Below, piece by piece: positions 1 to 6,986 of a DNA stretch of 12,668 nt. The stretch lies in contig JACPAV010000063.1 of assembly GCA_016180645.1 (NCBI GenBank), forward strand, positions 1-12,668. Direction: 5' to 3'. The stretch is from Nitrospirota bacterium. Lineage in GTDB: Bacteria; JACPQY01. The position numbers were made by a program, and so were the translations under genes. Each line of letters starts with the position of its first letter. Position 1 is the first letter of the stretch. Under the pieces are notes generated by a model, which saw nothing but the letters and a program-made list of their open reading frames with translations, searched no databases and was not told the origin of the DNA.

Positions 1-87
1 TCCACCCCGAACCCCTTCGGTCGTACCGGCACGAACCCCATTAGCGGCACCCCCTCGGACGCCATCGGCCGCACCACCTCGAACGCC
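1..87. repeat. 24-bp tandem repeat inside the lipoprotein gene
   Basis: On the minus strand the codons for GVR recur every 24 bases (residues 78, 86, 94 and 102), giving three full degenerate units and part of a fourth, cut by the window edge. The period is a multiple of three, so gain or loss of units would keep the reading frame. Confidence 0.75.
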
Positions 88-318
88 CTCGCCGTCGATC
101 TCAAGGTCCGCGACTCCGCGCGTGTCGCCTGCGAGCGCGTCGGGATCATCCGATGCCAGCCCGTTGAGCGCCGCCGCCTGAGAAGCGCTGAGCGGGACCG
201 CCACCTCCAAGATAACGGGATCACCCGACAGCGAATCCTTTTTCGACGTACACGCAGGGGTGAAGAAGAAGGAGGCAACCAAGCCCGCGGCTGCAAAACG
301 TGTGACACTTGCGTTCAT
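1..318 (-). CDS. Putative lipoprotein with 8-residue GVR repeats, C-terminus outside window
   Basis: This is the first 106 codons of a minus-strand gene that runs off the left edge. The N-terminus has one Arg, a hydrophobic stretch (residues 8-19) and the lipobox-like TPAC at 20-23, followed by TSKKDS, so Cys23 would be lipidated and the protein anchored in a membrane facing the periplasm or outside. The start at 318 has GGAGG six bases upstream; an in-frame ATG at 324 touches that GGAGG and is less likely. Residues 78-106 are a tandem of an 8-residue unit (GVRGGAAD, GVRGGAAN, GVRAGTTE, GVRGG...) still running at the edge. The part between signal and repeat is acidic and Ala-rich, and I recognise no domain. 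It diverges from the desaturase-like gene. Function unknown; the lipoprotein call is fairly safe. Confidence 0.72.
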   Translation of the reverse strand, partial: MNASVTRFAAAGLVASFFFTPACTSKKDSLSGDPVILEVAVPLSASQAAALNGLASDDPDALAGDTRGVADLEIDGEGVRGGAADGVRGGAANGVRAGTTEGVRGG

Positions 319-382
319 GAGCATCCTCCGATCTCCTGACGCCGTTTGAGGCACCTTGACATGATGGGATGCCATCGAAATG

Positions 383-411
383 ACCGTACTCTCGATGCCG
401 CAGTGGGTCAA
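383..411 (-). promoter_or_regulatory. Possible promoter of the lipoprotein gene
   Basis: Read on the minus strand, TTGACC (406-411) is followed after 17 bases by TACGGT (383-388). The -35 box is good and the -10 box weak. Transcription would start near 376, leaving a leader of about 58 bases with the GGAGG of the lipoprotein start. No other support. Confidence 0.25.
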
Positions 412-439
412 TCGGGAAAGGCTCGATGGAATTGAATCC

Positions 440-468
440 TGGACAAGCACGATCTCCATGTGTAAAAA
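440..468 (+). promoter_or_regulatory. Predicted promoter of the desaturase-like gene
   Basis: TGGACA (440-445) is followed after 17 bases by TAAAAA (463-468). Transcription would begin around 475, only a few bases before the ATG at 478, implying a leaderless or almost leaderless message. This fits the absence of a Shine-Dalgarno sequence before the ATG. Another TTGACA at 356-361 has no convincing -10 partner. Confidence 0.4.
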
Positions 469-487
469 TTACCAGCCATGGAGATCG
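450..487. promoter_or_regulatory. Perfect 11-bp inverted repeat over the -10 box and start codon (possible operator)
   Basis: CGATCTCCATG (450-460) and CATGGAGATCG (477-487) are exact reverse complements separated by 16 bases. The gap holds the predicted -10 box, and the right arm contains the start codon of the desaturase-like gene. Such a dyad is what a dimeric repressor bound over a promoter would use. If transcription came from further upstream, it could instead form an RNA hairpin hiding the start codon. The symmetry is seen directly; the role is inferred. Confidence 0.55.
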
Positions 488-1293
488 ACGCTTCGGATAG
501 GCCCGCGGGAGGATTTTCAATCGAGCGGTATGTTGAATCCTCGCGGCCGTTGGATTTGGAGGGCATTCAGTGGGAGCAAAGTCGGGAGTATCCCATCACC
601 CCGGAGGTTGTCCGCGCGGTCACCTATTTCATGGACATCGAATACCAGACGATCAACTATCTCCGTGATCTCTTAGCGGCGGGGGCGGCCAACGATCCGG
701 AGATCGCCGTGTTTCTTTCCTGTTGGGGGTATGAGGAGATGTTCCACGGTCGCGCATTGGAGACGTTCCTGAAACAGTACGGCATCGAGGTCGCGCGAGA
801 GCGCCTCGCCGAGGTCCGGCGGACGGTCACGTGGCGGGAGCGGTTCGAAGCCTTTGGAGCCAAGTTGTTGGCGAAGTACAACCGCCATTTTCCGGCGTTG
901 TATCTGAGTTGGGGGGCTTCGCAGGAGATTTCGACCCTGATGGGGTATCAGGGGCTCGGACGACGCGCCAACAACCCGATTCTCACGGAAATTACCCGCC
1001 GAATCATCATGGATGAGTCCCGGCATTTCAGCTTCTACTACCACATGGCCCGAAAACACTTGTCTGATCCCCGGGCGCAGCGGCTCACTCGATGGGTCCT
1101 CACGCATTTCTGGTCGCCCGTGGGGCAGGGCGTCAAGCCCGACGCGGAAGTTCGCTGGATTCATCGGTTCATCATGGAGGGTGAATTCGGGAAATCCGCG
1201 ATCCGGCACATCGACTCCATCATCAACAAGCTTCCCGGCCTCGATTCGCTCAACATCCTCGACCGCTACACCACCGCTCTCGGTCCGGCCTGA
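478..1293 (+). CDS. Acyl-ACP desaturase-like diiron protein
   Basis: A 271-residue ferritin-like four-helix diiron protein. The ligand pattern of class II (acyl-ACP) desaturases is present in order: E55 (MDIE), E87 with H90 (EEMFH), E150 (SQEI) and E180 with H183 (DESRH), with spacings close to those of the family. Members use O2 and reduced ferredoxin to place a double bond in an acyl chain carried by acyl carrier protein, in the cytosol. The length fits the short bacterial branch. No signal peptide or membrane segment is seen. An in-frame stop at 463-465 makes ATG 478 the first usable start; no Shine-Dalgarno precedes it. The start lies in a perfect inverted repeat, suggesting regulated expression. 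Related diiron families (for example N-oxygenases) share the ligands, so the substrate is unproven. Confidence 0.8.
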   Translation: MEIDASDRPAGGFSIERYVESSRPLDLEGIQWEQSREYPITPEVVRAVTYFMDIEYQTINYLRDLLAAGAANDPEIAVFLSCWGYEEMFHGRALETFLKQYGIEVARERLAEVRRTVTWRERFEAFGAKLLAKYNRHFPALYLSWGASQEISTLMGYQGLGRRANNPILTEITRRIIMDESRHFSFYYHMARKHLSDPRAQRLTRWVLTHFWSPVGQGVKPDAEVRWIHRFIMEGEFGKSAIRHIDSIINKLPGLDSLNILDRYTTALGPA

Positions 1294-1311
1294 AGGGCAA
1301 CAGTCATTTTA

Positions 1312-1333
1312 CGTTCCCGCATGCGCGGGTACG
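1312..1333. repeat. REP-like hairpin before the helicase gene
   Basis: CCCGC (1316-1320) and GCGGG (1325-1329) pair around a four-base loop, and flanking CGT/ACG extend the stem with one mismatch. It resembles the short palindromic intergenic elements built on CCCGC/GCGGG that are scattered in many Gram-negative genomes. There is no T-run, so it is not a typical intrinsic terminator. The ATG at 1321 lies in its loop, which weakens that ATG as a start codon. Confidence 0.5.
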
Positions 1334-1356
1334 ACAATTGGAAGTACAATAGGCCC

Positions 1357-3309
1357 GTGTTGTATCGCAATTTCACGCTCGATCGATTCCAGGAGGAGGC
1401 GATCCGGCACATGCAGCAGGGGGCGTCCGTCCTCGTCGCCGCGCCTACCGGTTCGGGAAAGACTTTGATTGCGCAGTATGCGCTTGAGCAGGCCCTCCTG
1501 GAGGGCAAGCGGGCCGTGTACACCGCCCCCGTGAAGGCGCTCAGCAATCAGAAGTTCCGCGAGTTCTCCGCCTTGTGGGGGCATCGCGTGGGGATTGTCA
1601 CCGGCGACGTGGCCATCCATCCCCAGGCGGAGATCATCATCATGACCACCGAGATTTTTCGCAACGCGCTGCTCGAATCGACCGATCTTCTGGAAAACGT
1701 CGGCTGGCTCGTCATGGATGAGATTCATTACATGGACGACCGCGACCGCGGCACGGTGTGGGAGGAGTGTCTCATCCTCGCCCCCGCGTCCATTCGCCTG
1801 GTCTGTCTGAGCGCCACTGTTTCGAATCTGGAAGACATCGGCAAGTGGCTGAAGGCGGTCCGGCCCGAGCGGCCCATCCACGTCGTCCGTGAATCGACGC
1901 GGCCGATTCCACTCGAACCGTCGGTCTTCGTGCCTTCGGTCGGCCTCATGCCGATCAACAAAGTCGGACGGCACATGGTCCGGTTCGGTAGACGCGGAAA
2001 ATTCTGGGAGGGACGCCTCATCCTGGACCTCGAAGAAATGGATCGTCTGCCCGGACTGTTTTTCTGTTTCAGCAGGAGGGATGTGGAATATCTGGCCACC
2101 TCAAGGCGGATGCCGGATCTCGGCGCCGGCGTGGCGCATGAGTTGCTCGATGAATACAAGGCGCTGTGTCATCGCTTCGGCCTCCCGGAGAACATGGGGA
2201 TGAAAGTGGCACTGGCGAGGGGGACCGCCTATCACCACGCCGGATTGCTTCCCGCGGAAAAAGAAGTGGTGGAAAGGCTTTTCTCGACGGGCCGGGTGCG
2301 GATGCTTTTCGCAACTGAAACATTCGCAATGGGGGTGCATATGCCTGCGAGAACGGTCATTTTCAGAACGGTTTTCAAGATGGATCATTTGCTCCGGGTC
2401 AGGGAATTCCAGCAGATGTCCGGCCGGGCCGGCAGGAGGGGACTGGACGAGAAAGGGTACGTCGTTCTCCCTCCCGAGGCCGCCGCTCTCAGCCGGGATG
2501 TGCTTGCCCATTTGGTGGATGGAGAGCCGGAGCCGGTCCAAAGCCGGTTCAAACTGTCCTACGGAACAATCCTGCACCTTTACGAAACGTTGGGTGACCG
2601 CATTTTCGAGATCCTTCAAAGTTCGTTCCTACACTACGATGGAACCCACAAACGGGATGTTGGGTTTGCGGAGCGCGAGGTGAAACAGCGGCTGCGGCTG
2701 CTCGAAACGCTGGGCTATATCAAAGGGGGGATCGTTACCCGAAAAGGGGAATTTGCCTCACGTCTTTACGGATTCGAGATGACGCTGTCGGAGGCTTTTC
2801 ATCAGGGGAATCTGAAGCGGATTTCGGGAGAGGAGATTGCGGTGCTGGCATGCAGCATTGCGTACGAGGGCGACCAGGACATGACCCGGTTCCGATTGCC
2901 TCCGGGCGTGCCGTTCCGGAAGGAGTTCAAAAACGTGTGGGGAATTGCGGACGATCTGCGCCGACTGGAATACTCGCTCCGGATTTTTCCGCCGGTGCGA
3001 CTGCTGGATTTCGGCATGGGCCCCGCCTTGTACACCTGGATGAACACGGGTGATTTTCAGACGGCGGCGTTGAAATCCGAGAGGGATCCGGGCGACTTGG
3101 TGCGGGTTTTCCGGCTGACGGTGCAAATCCTCCGCGATCTCAAGGAGGCGTGCGACGATTCCGAATTGCGCGAGCGGATGGGCCACGCCATCTCCAGAAT
3201 TTCCCGCGGCGTCGTCGATCCCAAGGCCGAGCTCCTGGCGGGAATGGAGGCTGCACCCATTGCAGGAGAGCTTGCCGGCGCTGCACCTGGCCCCAGCCGT
3301 GCGATGTAG
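1357..3309 (+). CDS. Ski2/Mtr4-like ATP-dependent RNA helicase, compact form
   Basis: Superfamily 2 helicase of the Ski2-like branch, expected to unwind RNA with ATP in the cytosol. Numbered from GTG 1357 (650 residues): Walker A APTGSGKT at 29-36; motif Ia around TAPVKALSNQK; DEIH at 121-124 followed by YMDDRDRGTVWEE, a strong Ski2/Mtr4 signature; SAT at 152-154; ATETFAMGVHMP from 319; QMSGRAGRRG from 353. The C-terminus (GDLVRVFRLTVQILRDLKEA, then SRISRGVVD) resembles the DSHCT domain. It is much shorter than Mtr4 or actinobacterial HelY, with no room for an arch insertion. The start is uncertain: ATG 1321 lies inside a palindromic hairpin, whereas GTG 1357 sits seven bases after a TACAAT box and directly before the conserved FTLDRFQEEAI region. 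The stop overlaps the next gene. Confidence 0.88.
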   Translation: MLYRNFTLDRFQEEAIRHMQQGASVLVAAPTGSGKTLIAQYALEQALLEGKRAVYTAPVKALSNQKFREFSALWGHRVGIVTGDVAIHPQAEIIIMTTEIFRNALLESTDLLENVGWLVMDEIHYMDDRDRGTVWEECLILAPASIRLVCLSATVSNLEDIGKWLKAVRPERPIHVVRESTRPIPLEPSVFVPSVGLMPINKVGRHMVRFGRRGKFWEGRLILDLEEMDRLPGLFFCFSRRDVEYLATSRRMPDLGAGVAHELLDEYKALCHRFGLPENMGMKVALARGTAYHHAGLLPAEKEVVERLFSTGRVRMLFATETFAMGVHMPARTVIFRTVFKMDHLLRVREFQQMSGRAGRRGLDEKGYVVLPPEAAALSRDVLAHLVDGEPEPVQSRFKLSYGTILHLYETLGDRIFEILQSSFLHYDGTHKRDVGFAEREVKQRLRLLETLGYIKGGIVTRKGEFASRLYGFEMTLSEAFHQGNLKRISGEEIAVLACSIAYEGDQDMTRFRLPPGVPFRKEFKNVWGIADDLRRLEYSLRIFPPVRLLDFGMGPALYTWMNTGDFQTAALKSERDPGDLVRVFRLTVQILRDLKEACDDSELRERMGHAISRISRGVVDPKAELLAGMEAAPIAGELAGAAPGPSRAM

Positions 3310-4282
3310 GACTTCCATTCTCCTGTGCTTGGCGGTGCTGGCTTCCTGCGGGAAGCAGACGCCGCAGGTCCTTCTGATCATCGACGACGATGTCTCCATC
3401 GGCGAGTCGGCCCAGGCGAACGGGTCGTATTTCCTGGGTGGCTTCGGGACGGGCTTCGGGGAGATCGACGGGGGCCTCGAGATCGTCTACGCGGTCAACT
3501 CCCCTGGCGTGAAGCTGCTGGGAGTGACCACGGTCTTCGGAAATACCTGGGTGGATTACGCGGTGGAGTCATCGCACGAGCTGCTGAACAAGATGGGCCG
3601 GAAAGAGATCCCGGTTCTCCGCGGCGCGGAAAGTCCACAGGACTTGGGCCGCTCGACCGAGGCGTCGGAATTCATTGTCCGCACCGCGCGGGAGAATCCC
3701 GGAGAAGTGGTCTTGGTTGCCTCGGGACCCGTGACGAATATCGCCACGGCGCTCCGGGAAGATCCCGATCTGTTTCGGCGAGTCCGAAGTTTCTACTACC
3801 TCGGTGGCTTCCTTGATCCTCAGAGATTCCCGTTCATGATCGATTTCAACACGGCGGGTGATCCGGATGCGGCCGACCTCGTGCTGGCCGAAGGAGAGGG
3901 GGTCAATCTCGGCCCGGACAGCGTCACGTTCGGCGCCCCGTTCCGATACGATGATTTGGACTATCTGCGTGGCCTCGGCACGGAGATGTCCGCGTATCTG
4001 GCACTCAAGATCGAACCCTGGATCGCGGCGCAATCGCTCGTGTTCGGCATCAAGGGGTTCTATCCCTCGGACATGGCCGGACTTGCGGTGGTCTTGGAAC
4101 CGGATCTAGCCCAGAGCGTGGAGGAGCGGGGTCTTCGTGTGGATGTGGAGGGAACTCCCCTCTACAATCTCCCGAAGGGGCGGGTCTGGATCGTTCCCGA
4201 TTCCAGCCGCGCTCCCGTGCGGATATGGCAGAACATTCGCGCCGAGGAGGCGCGGAAGAGATATCGAGAGCGGTTGCGTTGA
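3260..4282 (+). CDS. Divergent nucleoside hydrolase (IUNH family), predicted lipoprotein
   Basis: Inosine-uridine nucleoside N-ribohydrolase fold, 340 residues. Recognisable blocks are VTTVFGN at 89-95 and DFNTAGDPDAADLVL from 195. Two catalytic regions deviate. The N-terminal Asp motif (usually DTDPGxDD) reads IIDDDVSIG and then, after about 18 extra residues, EIDGG. The C-terminal HDP motif reads SDM at 270-272, so the usual His is Ser. The N-terminus carries a lipoprotein signal, ILLCLAVLASC, with Cys30 lipidated, unlike the usual cytosolic enzymes. TTG 3260 has GGAGG nine bases upstream inside the helicase gene; GTG 3299 would give a shorter, more classical signal (MRCRTSILL). Either way it overlaps the helicase stop (TAG 3307-3309), suggesting translational coupling. 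It may act on a different N-riboside or have lost hydrolase activity. Confidence 0.75.
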   Translation: MQESLPALHLAPAVRCRTSILLCLAVLASCGKQTPQVLLIIDDDVSIGESAQANGSYFLGGFGTGFGEIDGGLEIVYAVNSPGVKLLGVTTVFGNTWVDYAVESSHELLNKMGRKEIPVLRGAESPQDLGRSTEASEFIVRTARENPGEVVLVASGPVTNIATALREDPDLFRRVRSFYYLGGFLDPQRFPFMIDFNTAGDPDAADLVLAEGEGVNLGPDSVTFGAPFRYDDLDYLRGLGTEMSAYLALKIEPWIAAQSLVFGIKGFYPSDMAGLAVVLEPDLAQSVEERGLRVDVEGTPLYNLPKGRVWIVPDSSRAPVRIWQNIRAEEARKRYRERLR

Positions 4283-4304
4283 CGGGACCGCCTCCCGGTC
4301 GCAG

Positions 4305-4332
4305 TTGACTATTGCGACGAGTTCCCTACACT
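4305..4332 (+). promoter_or_regulatory. Promoter of the tRNA-Asp gene
   Basis: TTGACT (4305-4310) and TACACT (4327-4332) are separated by 16 bases, close to the sigma-70 consensus. Transcription would start near 4339, about 27 bases before the mature tRNA. The 11-mer TTCCCTACACT around the -10 box recurs in the rplM promoter. Confidence 0.7.
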
Positions 4333-4366
4333 GCTCCCGGCTTGCGGCTCACGACTGGCGAATCCT

Positions 4367-4443
4367 GGGGACGTAGTGCAGCCTGGTTTTAACACGTCGC
4401 CCTGTCAAGGCGAAGATCGCGGGTTCAAATCCCGTCGTCCCCG
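4367..4443 (+). tRNA. tRNA-Asp (anticodon GTC)
   Basis: A 77-base cloverleaf. The acceptor stem pairs GGGGACG (4367-4373) with CGTCCCC (4436-4442). The anticodon stem pairs TCGCC with GGCGA around loop CTGTCAA, with anticodon GTC at 4404-4406. The T arm has GCGGG, loop TTCAAAT, then CCCGT. The discriminator is G (4443), as expected for Asp. The 3' CCA is not encoded and must be added after transcription. The D stem is short, with a C-A mismatch at its inner pair. Confidence 0.93.
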
Positions 4444-4492
4444 CGGTGATTGTGGGCACTTGCGCCCAATCTGCAAAAGGGCCGGTTGACCC

Positions 4493-4990
4493 GTGTGGGG
4501 CCGGTGTGGGGACGACCGGAGAAAAACTGGGCTCTTCAGTTACCCGGCGCGGGCTACAAAAGCTCCCATGCCAACCGCCCGAAAGGGACTGGCGGTAACA
4601 GAATTGAACGGCAAGCCGTATGCCCTTGGTGGCGACCTATTGTCTCCCACGGCGCTCACCACGAACGAGGAGTACGACCCCGGAACGAACGCGTGGTCGG
4701 CAAAAGCATCGCTGCCAGGAAACAACCCGCAAGTGGCGGTTGCCGCGTTGGACGGAAAGATCTATGCGCTGGATGGTTTTGTCGCCGGGTTAACGATAAG
4801 CTCGGCATCGGTTTACAACCAAGCAACCAACACTTGGTCGGCCATTGCCTCTCTCCTCCAAGAGAGATCCTGGGCGACGGCATCTGCAGCAGGCGGCAAG
4901 ATCTATCTTTTGGGCGGACGGAATTCCGGGTCCACCGCGGCCACGTTGTTGACTTTTGACCCGTCCTTCCCTACACTTCCGCGGTCATGA
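4493..4990 (+). pseudogene. Kelch-repeat protein fragment (probable pseudogene)
   Basis: The open frame encodes about three Kelch blades and nothing else recognisable. The blades start at KAPMPTARKGLAV, at the middle LPGNNPQVAVAALDGKIYAL and at ERSWATASAAGGKIYLLGG, each with the hydrophobic strand, GK-Y-L-GG turn and T-N-W strand of Kelch motifs. A closed propeller needs five to seven blades. Homology begins before the ATG at 4568 (residues TKAP), so that ATG is not the ancestral start; there is no signal peptide and no Shine-Dalgarno. At the 3' end the last blade (TLLTFDP) runs straight into the rplM promoter and ends just past the rplM start. The likely explanation is the remnant of a larger secreted Kelch protein. 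A short expressed protein is not excluded. Confidence 0.65.
4949..4977 (+). promoter_or_regulatory. Promoter of rplM-rpsI(-argC), leaderless architecture
   Basis: TTGACT (4949-4954), a 17-base spacer and TACACT (4972-4977) form a near-consensus sigma-70 promoter. The predicted start at about 4984 is two or three bases before the rplM ATG at 4987, and no Shine-Dalgarno sequence lies upstream of that ATG. The -35 box is read as part of the LLTFDP codons of the Kelch remnant. Confidence 0.65.
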
Positions 4991-5391
4991 AGGACGAAAC
5001 CGCTTGGCACTTGGTCGACGCCGATGGGAAGGTCGTTGGACGGCTGGCTTCTCGCGTCGCCCAAATCTTGCGCGGCAAACACAAGGCCACGTTTTCTCCC
5101 CATCTCGTGGAAGGCGACCATGTCGTGATCGTCAATGCCGAGAAGGTGCGATTCACGGGCGACAAGTGGAATGCCAAGGAATACCGGCACCACTCGGGCT
5201 ATCCGCGTGGGTACAAGGCGGTCAACGCGGAGACGATGAGAAAGCGTCATCCTGAAAGGATCCTTCTGGAGGCGGTGTCCGGCATGCTGCCCAAGAACAA
5301 GCTTCGCAAGGTCATGATGTCCCACCTCAAGGTTTACGCCGGCCCGAGCCATCCGCATTCGGCCCAGCAGCCCAAGCCTTTGGCGCTCTGA
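4987..5391 (+). CDS. rplM: 50S ribosomal protein L13
   Basis: L13 of 134 residues, slightly shorter than the usual 142 or so. Family landmarks are [15 protein letters not shown] near the N-terminus, then [25 protein letters not shown], and MLPKNKL with [11 protein letters not shown] near the C-terminus. It binds 23S rRNA and is an early assembly protein of the large subunit. ATG 4987 starts exactly where family members start. Its promoter places the transcript start almost on the ATG, so translation is probably leaderless. The stop TGA overlaps the rpsI ATG by one base (TGATG), the usual arrangement of this operon. Confidence 0.97.
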   Translation: MKDETAWHLVDADGKVVGRLASRVAQILRGKHKATFSPHLVEGDHVVIVNAEKVRFTGDKWNAKEYRHHSGYPRGYKAVNAETMRKRHPERILLEAVSGMLPKNKLRKVMMSHLKVYAGPSHPHSAQQPKPLAL

Positions 5392-5828
5392 TGGAGCAGA
5401 CGGAAGCGGCGGTTCCAGAGCGCGCTGAGCCGGCGCCGGGAGGGTCCGTTCACGCCGTTGGCAAGCGCAAGACCGCGGTTGCGCGGGTTTACCTCATCCC
5501 AGGCAAGGGAGAGATCCAGGTCAACAAGAAACCGTTCGAGCGCTATTTCGGCACACCGGCCGCGTACAAGTCGATTGTGCACATCCCCTTCAAGGTGACC
5601 AAGACTGAAAACCTGTACGACGTGAAAGTGAATGTCCGTGGTGGGGGAACCTCGGCCCAAGCGCAGGCCATCCGTCATGGGATTGCGCGCGCTTTGACCC
5701 AAATCAGCGATGATTTCCACGTCCCCCTGAAAAGGGCGGGACTCCTCACGCGCGATCCCCGGATGGTCGAGCGCAAGAAATACGGTCGGCACAAGGCCCG
5801 GCGCGGCTTCCAGTGGACGAAGCGGTAA
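5391..5828 (+). CDS. rpsI: 30S ribosomal protein S9
   Basis: S9 of 145 residues. After a nonconserved N-terminal extension of about 22 residues (Glu, Pro and Ala rich) come the family features: [70 protein letters not shown], and the C-terminal tail ending TKR, which reaches towards the P-site tRNA in the small subunit. The ATG overlaps the rplM stop by one base and has no strong Shine-Dalgarno, so it is probably translated by coupling with rplM. The N-terminal extension is longer than in E. coli S9. Confidence 0.97.
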   Translation: MEQTEAAVPERAEPAPGGSVHAVGKRKTAVARVYLIPGKGEIQVNKKPFERYFGTPAAYKSIVHIPFKVTKTENLYDVKVNVRGGGTSAQAQAIRHGIARALTQISDDFHVPLKRAGLLTRDPRMVERKKYGRHKARRGFQWTKR

Positions 5829-5867
5829 GCCGGGTTTCCTTCCTCGCTGTCCTGACGGATTCCTCTC

Positions 5868-6947
5868 ATGCCTCGCGGTAAGACGGCGCCGCGCACTCGC
5901 CCCAAGGCGTCCCCCGTCTGCCCGAAGATCCGCGTGGCGGTTTGCGGGGCGGCGGGCTTCACGGGCTTTGAGCTGCTTCGAATCCTTCTGGCCCACCCGA
6001 AGGCCGAAGTGACGCTGGCCACATCCGAGCAGGACGCCGGCAAGTCGGTTTCGGAGAGCCATCCCGTTCTGCGGGGGCGAACGGACCTGCGTCTGGAACA
6101 CCTCGATTTGCTACAACAGACTTCCCGCGCGGACGTTTTCTTTTTGGCCCTTCCGAACGGGCAGGCGATGCAGATGGCTCCACAGCTTCTGGCAGCGGGA
6201 AAGAAGGTCATTGATCTGGGCGCGGATTTCCGGATACGCGATTTGGCGCTCTTTCGTAAATTCTACGGGAACCACTCGTCCCCCGAATTGGTGCGGAAAG
6301 CGGTCTACGGGCTGTGTGAGCTGCATCGCCCCCGAATCGTCCAGGCGTCGCTCGTGGCCAATCCGGGGTGCTATGCGACGTCGGCCATCCTGGCCCTCGC
6401 GCCTCTATTGGAGGCCGGCGTGATCGAGGGGGACGGGATCACCGTGTTCGCCGCTTCCGGCGTTTCGGGGGCAGGCCGGCGAACGGGGGACGACAAGAGT
6501 TTCGTCGCGGTCAACGAAGGATTCCATGCCTACAATCCCGTGACCCATCGGCACCGACCGGAAATTGAGCAGGAGCTCGAAGCGGCCTTGGGCAAGAGCG
6601 TGCATTTGTCTTTCATTCCCCACTTGTTGCCCCTCACGCGCGGCATATTGGCGACTATTTCCGCGCGATCCGCCTCGAAGTCCGGCGCCGCCGCGGCCAC
6701 CGAAGTCTTGGAGAAGGCCTATCGCCATAGCCCGTTCATCCGTCTTCGAGTCCTGGAAACGACCTCTCCCAATGTTCTTGACGTCCAAGGCACGAATTTC
6801 TGCGACCTCGGCGTCATCGAGGACCGCAGCTCCGGGCGTCTTCTGATTTTCTCGGCCTTGGACAACCTGATCAAGGGCGCTTCCGGGCAGGCCGTGCAAA
6901 ACATGAACCTCATGTGCGGCCTCGACGAAACGACCGGCCTGCTGTAG
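5868..6947 (+). CDS. argC: N-acetyl-gamma-glutamyl-phosphate reductase
   Basis: The enzyme of arginine synthesis that reduces N-acetylglutamyl phosphate to N-acetylglutamate semialdehyde with NADPH, in the cytosol; 359 residues. The Rossmann motif VAVCGAAGFTGFELLR lies at about 23-38. The catalytic Cys168 is in NPGCYAT. Other landmarks are FFLALPNGQA, VIDLGADFR, ASGVSGAGR and, near the C-terminus, FSALDNLIKGASGQAVQNMN. The first 20 or so residues (basic, MPRGKTAPRTRPK) are an extension before the family core. It follows rpsI by 39 bases with no visible terminator, so it is probably cotranscribed with rplM-rpsI, an arrangement common in Deltaproteobacteria. I see no clear Shine-Dalgarno at ATG 5868. 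Confidence 0.96.
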   Translation: MPRGKTAPRTRPKASPVCPKIRVAVCGAAGFTGFELLRILLAHPKAEVTLATSEQDAGKSVSESHPVLRGRTDLRLEHLDLLQQTSRADVFFLALPNGQAMQMAPQLLAAGKKVIDLGADFRIRDLALFRKFYGNHSSPELVRKAVYGLCELHRPRIVQASLVANPGCYATSAILALAPLLEAGVIEGDGITVFAASGVSGAGRRTGDDKSFVAVNEGFHAYNPVTHRHRPEIEQELEAALGKSVHLSFIPHLLPLTRGILATISARSASKSGAAAATEVLEKAYRHSPFIRLRVLETTSPNVLDVQGTNFCDLGVIEDRSSGRLLIFSALDNLIKGASGQAVQNMNLMCGLDETTGLL

Positions 6948-6986
6948 GAATTCTGCTGCGCCCTTCCCGCCATTTATGCCTGATGC

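Noticed and set aside
1309-1974. Minus-strand open frame ending in VPAHAGT
   Set aside because: Antisense to the helicase. The VPAHAGT ending comes from the palindromic element at 1312-1333, a familiar source of false proteins.
478-4282. Desaturase, helicase and nucleoside hydrolase as a new defence system
   Set aside because: No effector, sensor or mobility gene accompanies them. The desaturase has its own promoter, and the three families have no known joint role.
4446-4460. Terminator after tRNA-Asp
   Set aside because: TGGGC and GCCCA can form a five-pair stem, but it is short and has no T-run.
4450-4959. Plus-strand open frame of 169 codons after tRNA-Asp
   Set aside because: Out-of-frame shadow of the Kelch fragment, which shows clear motifs in the other frame.
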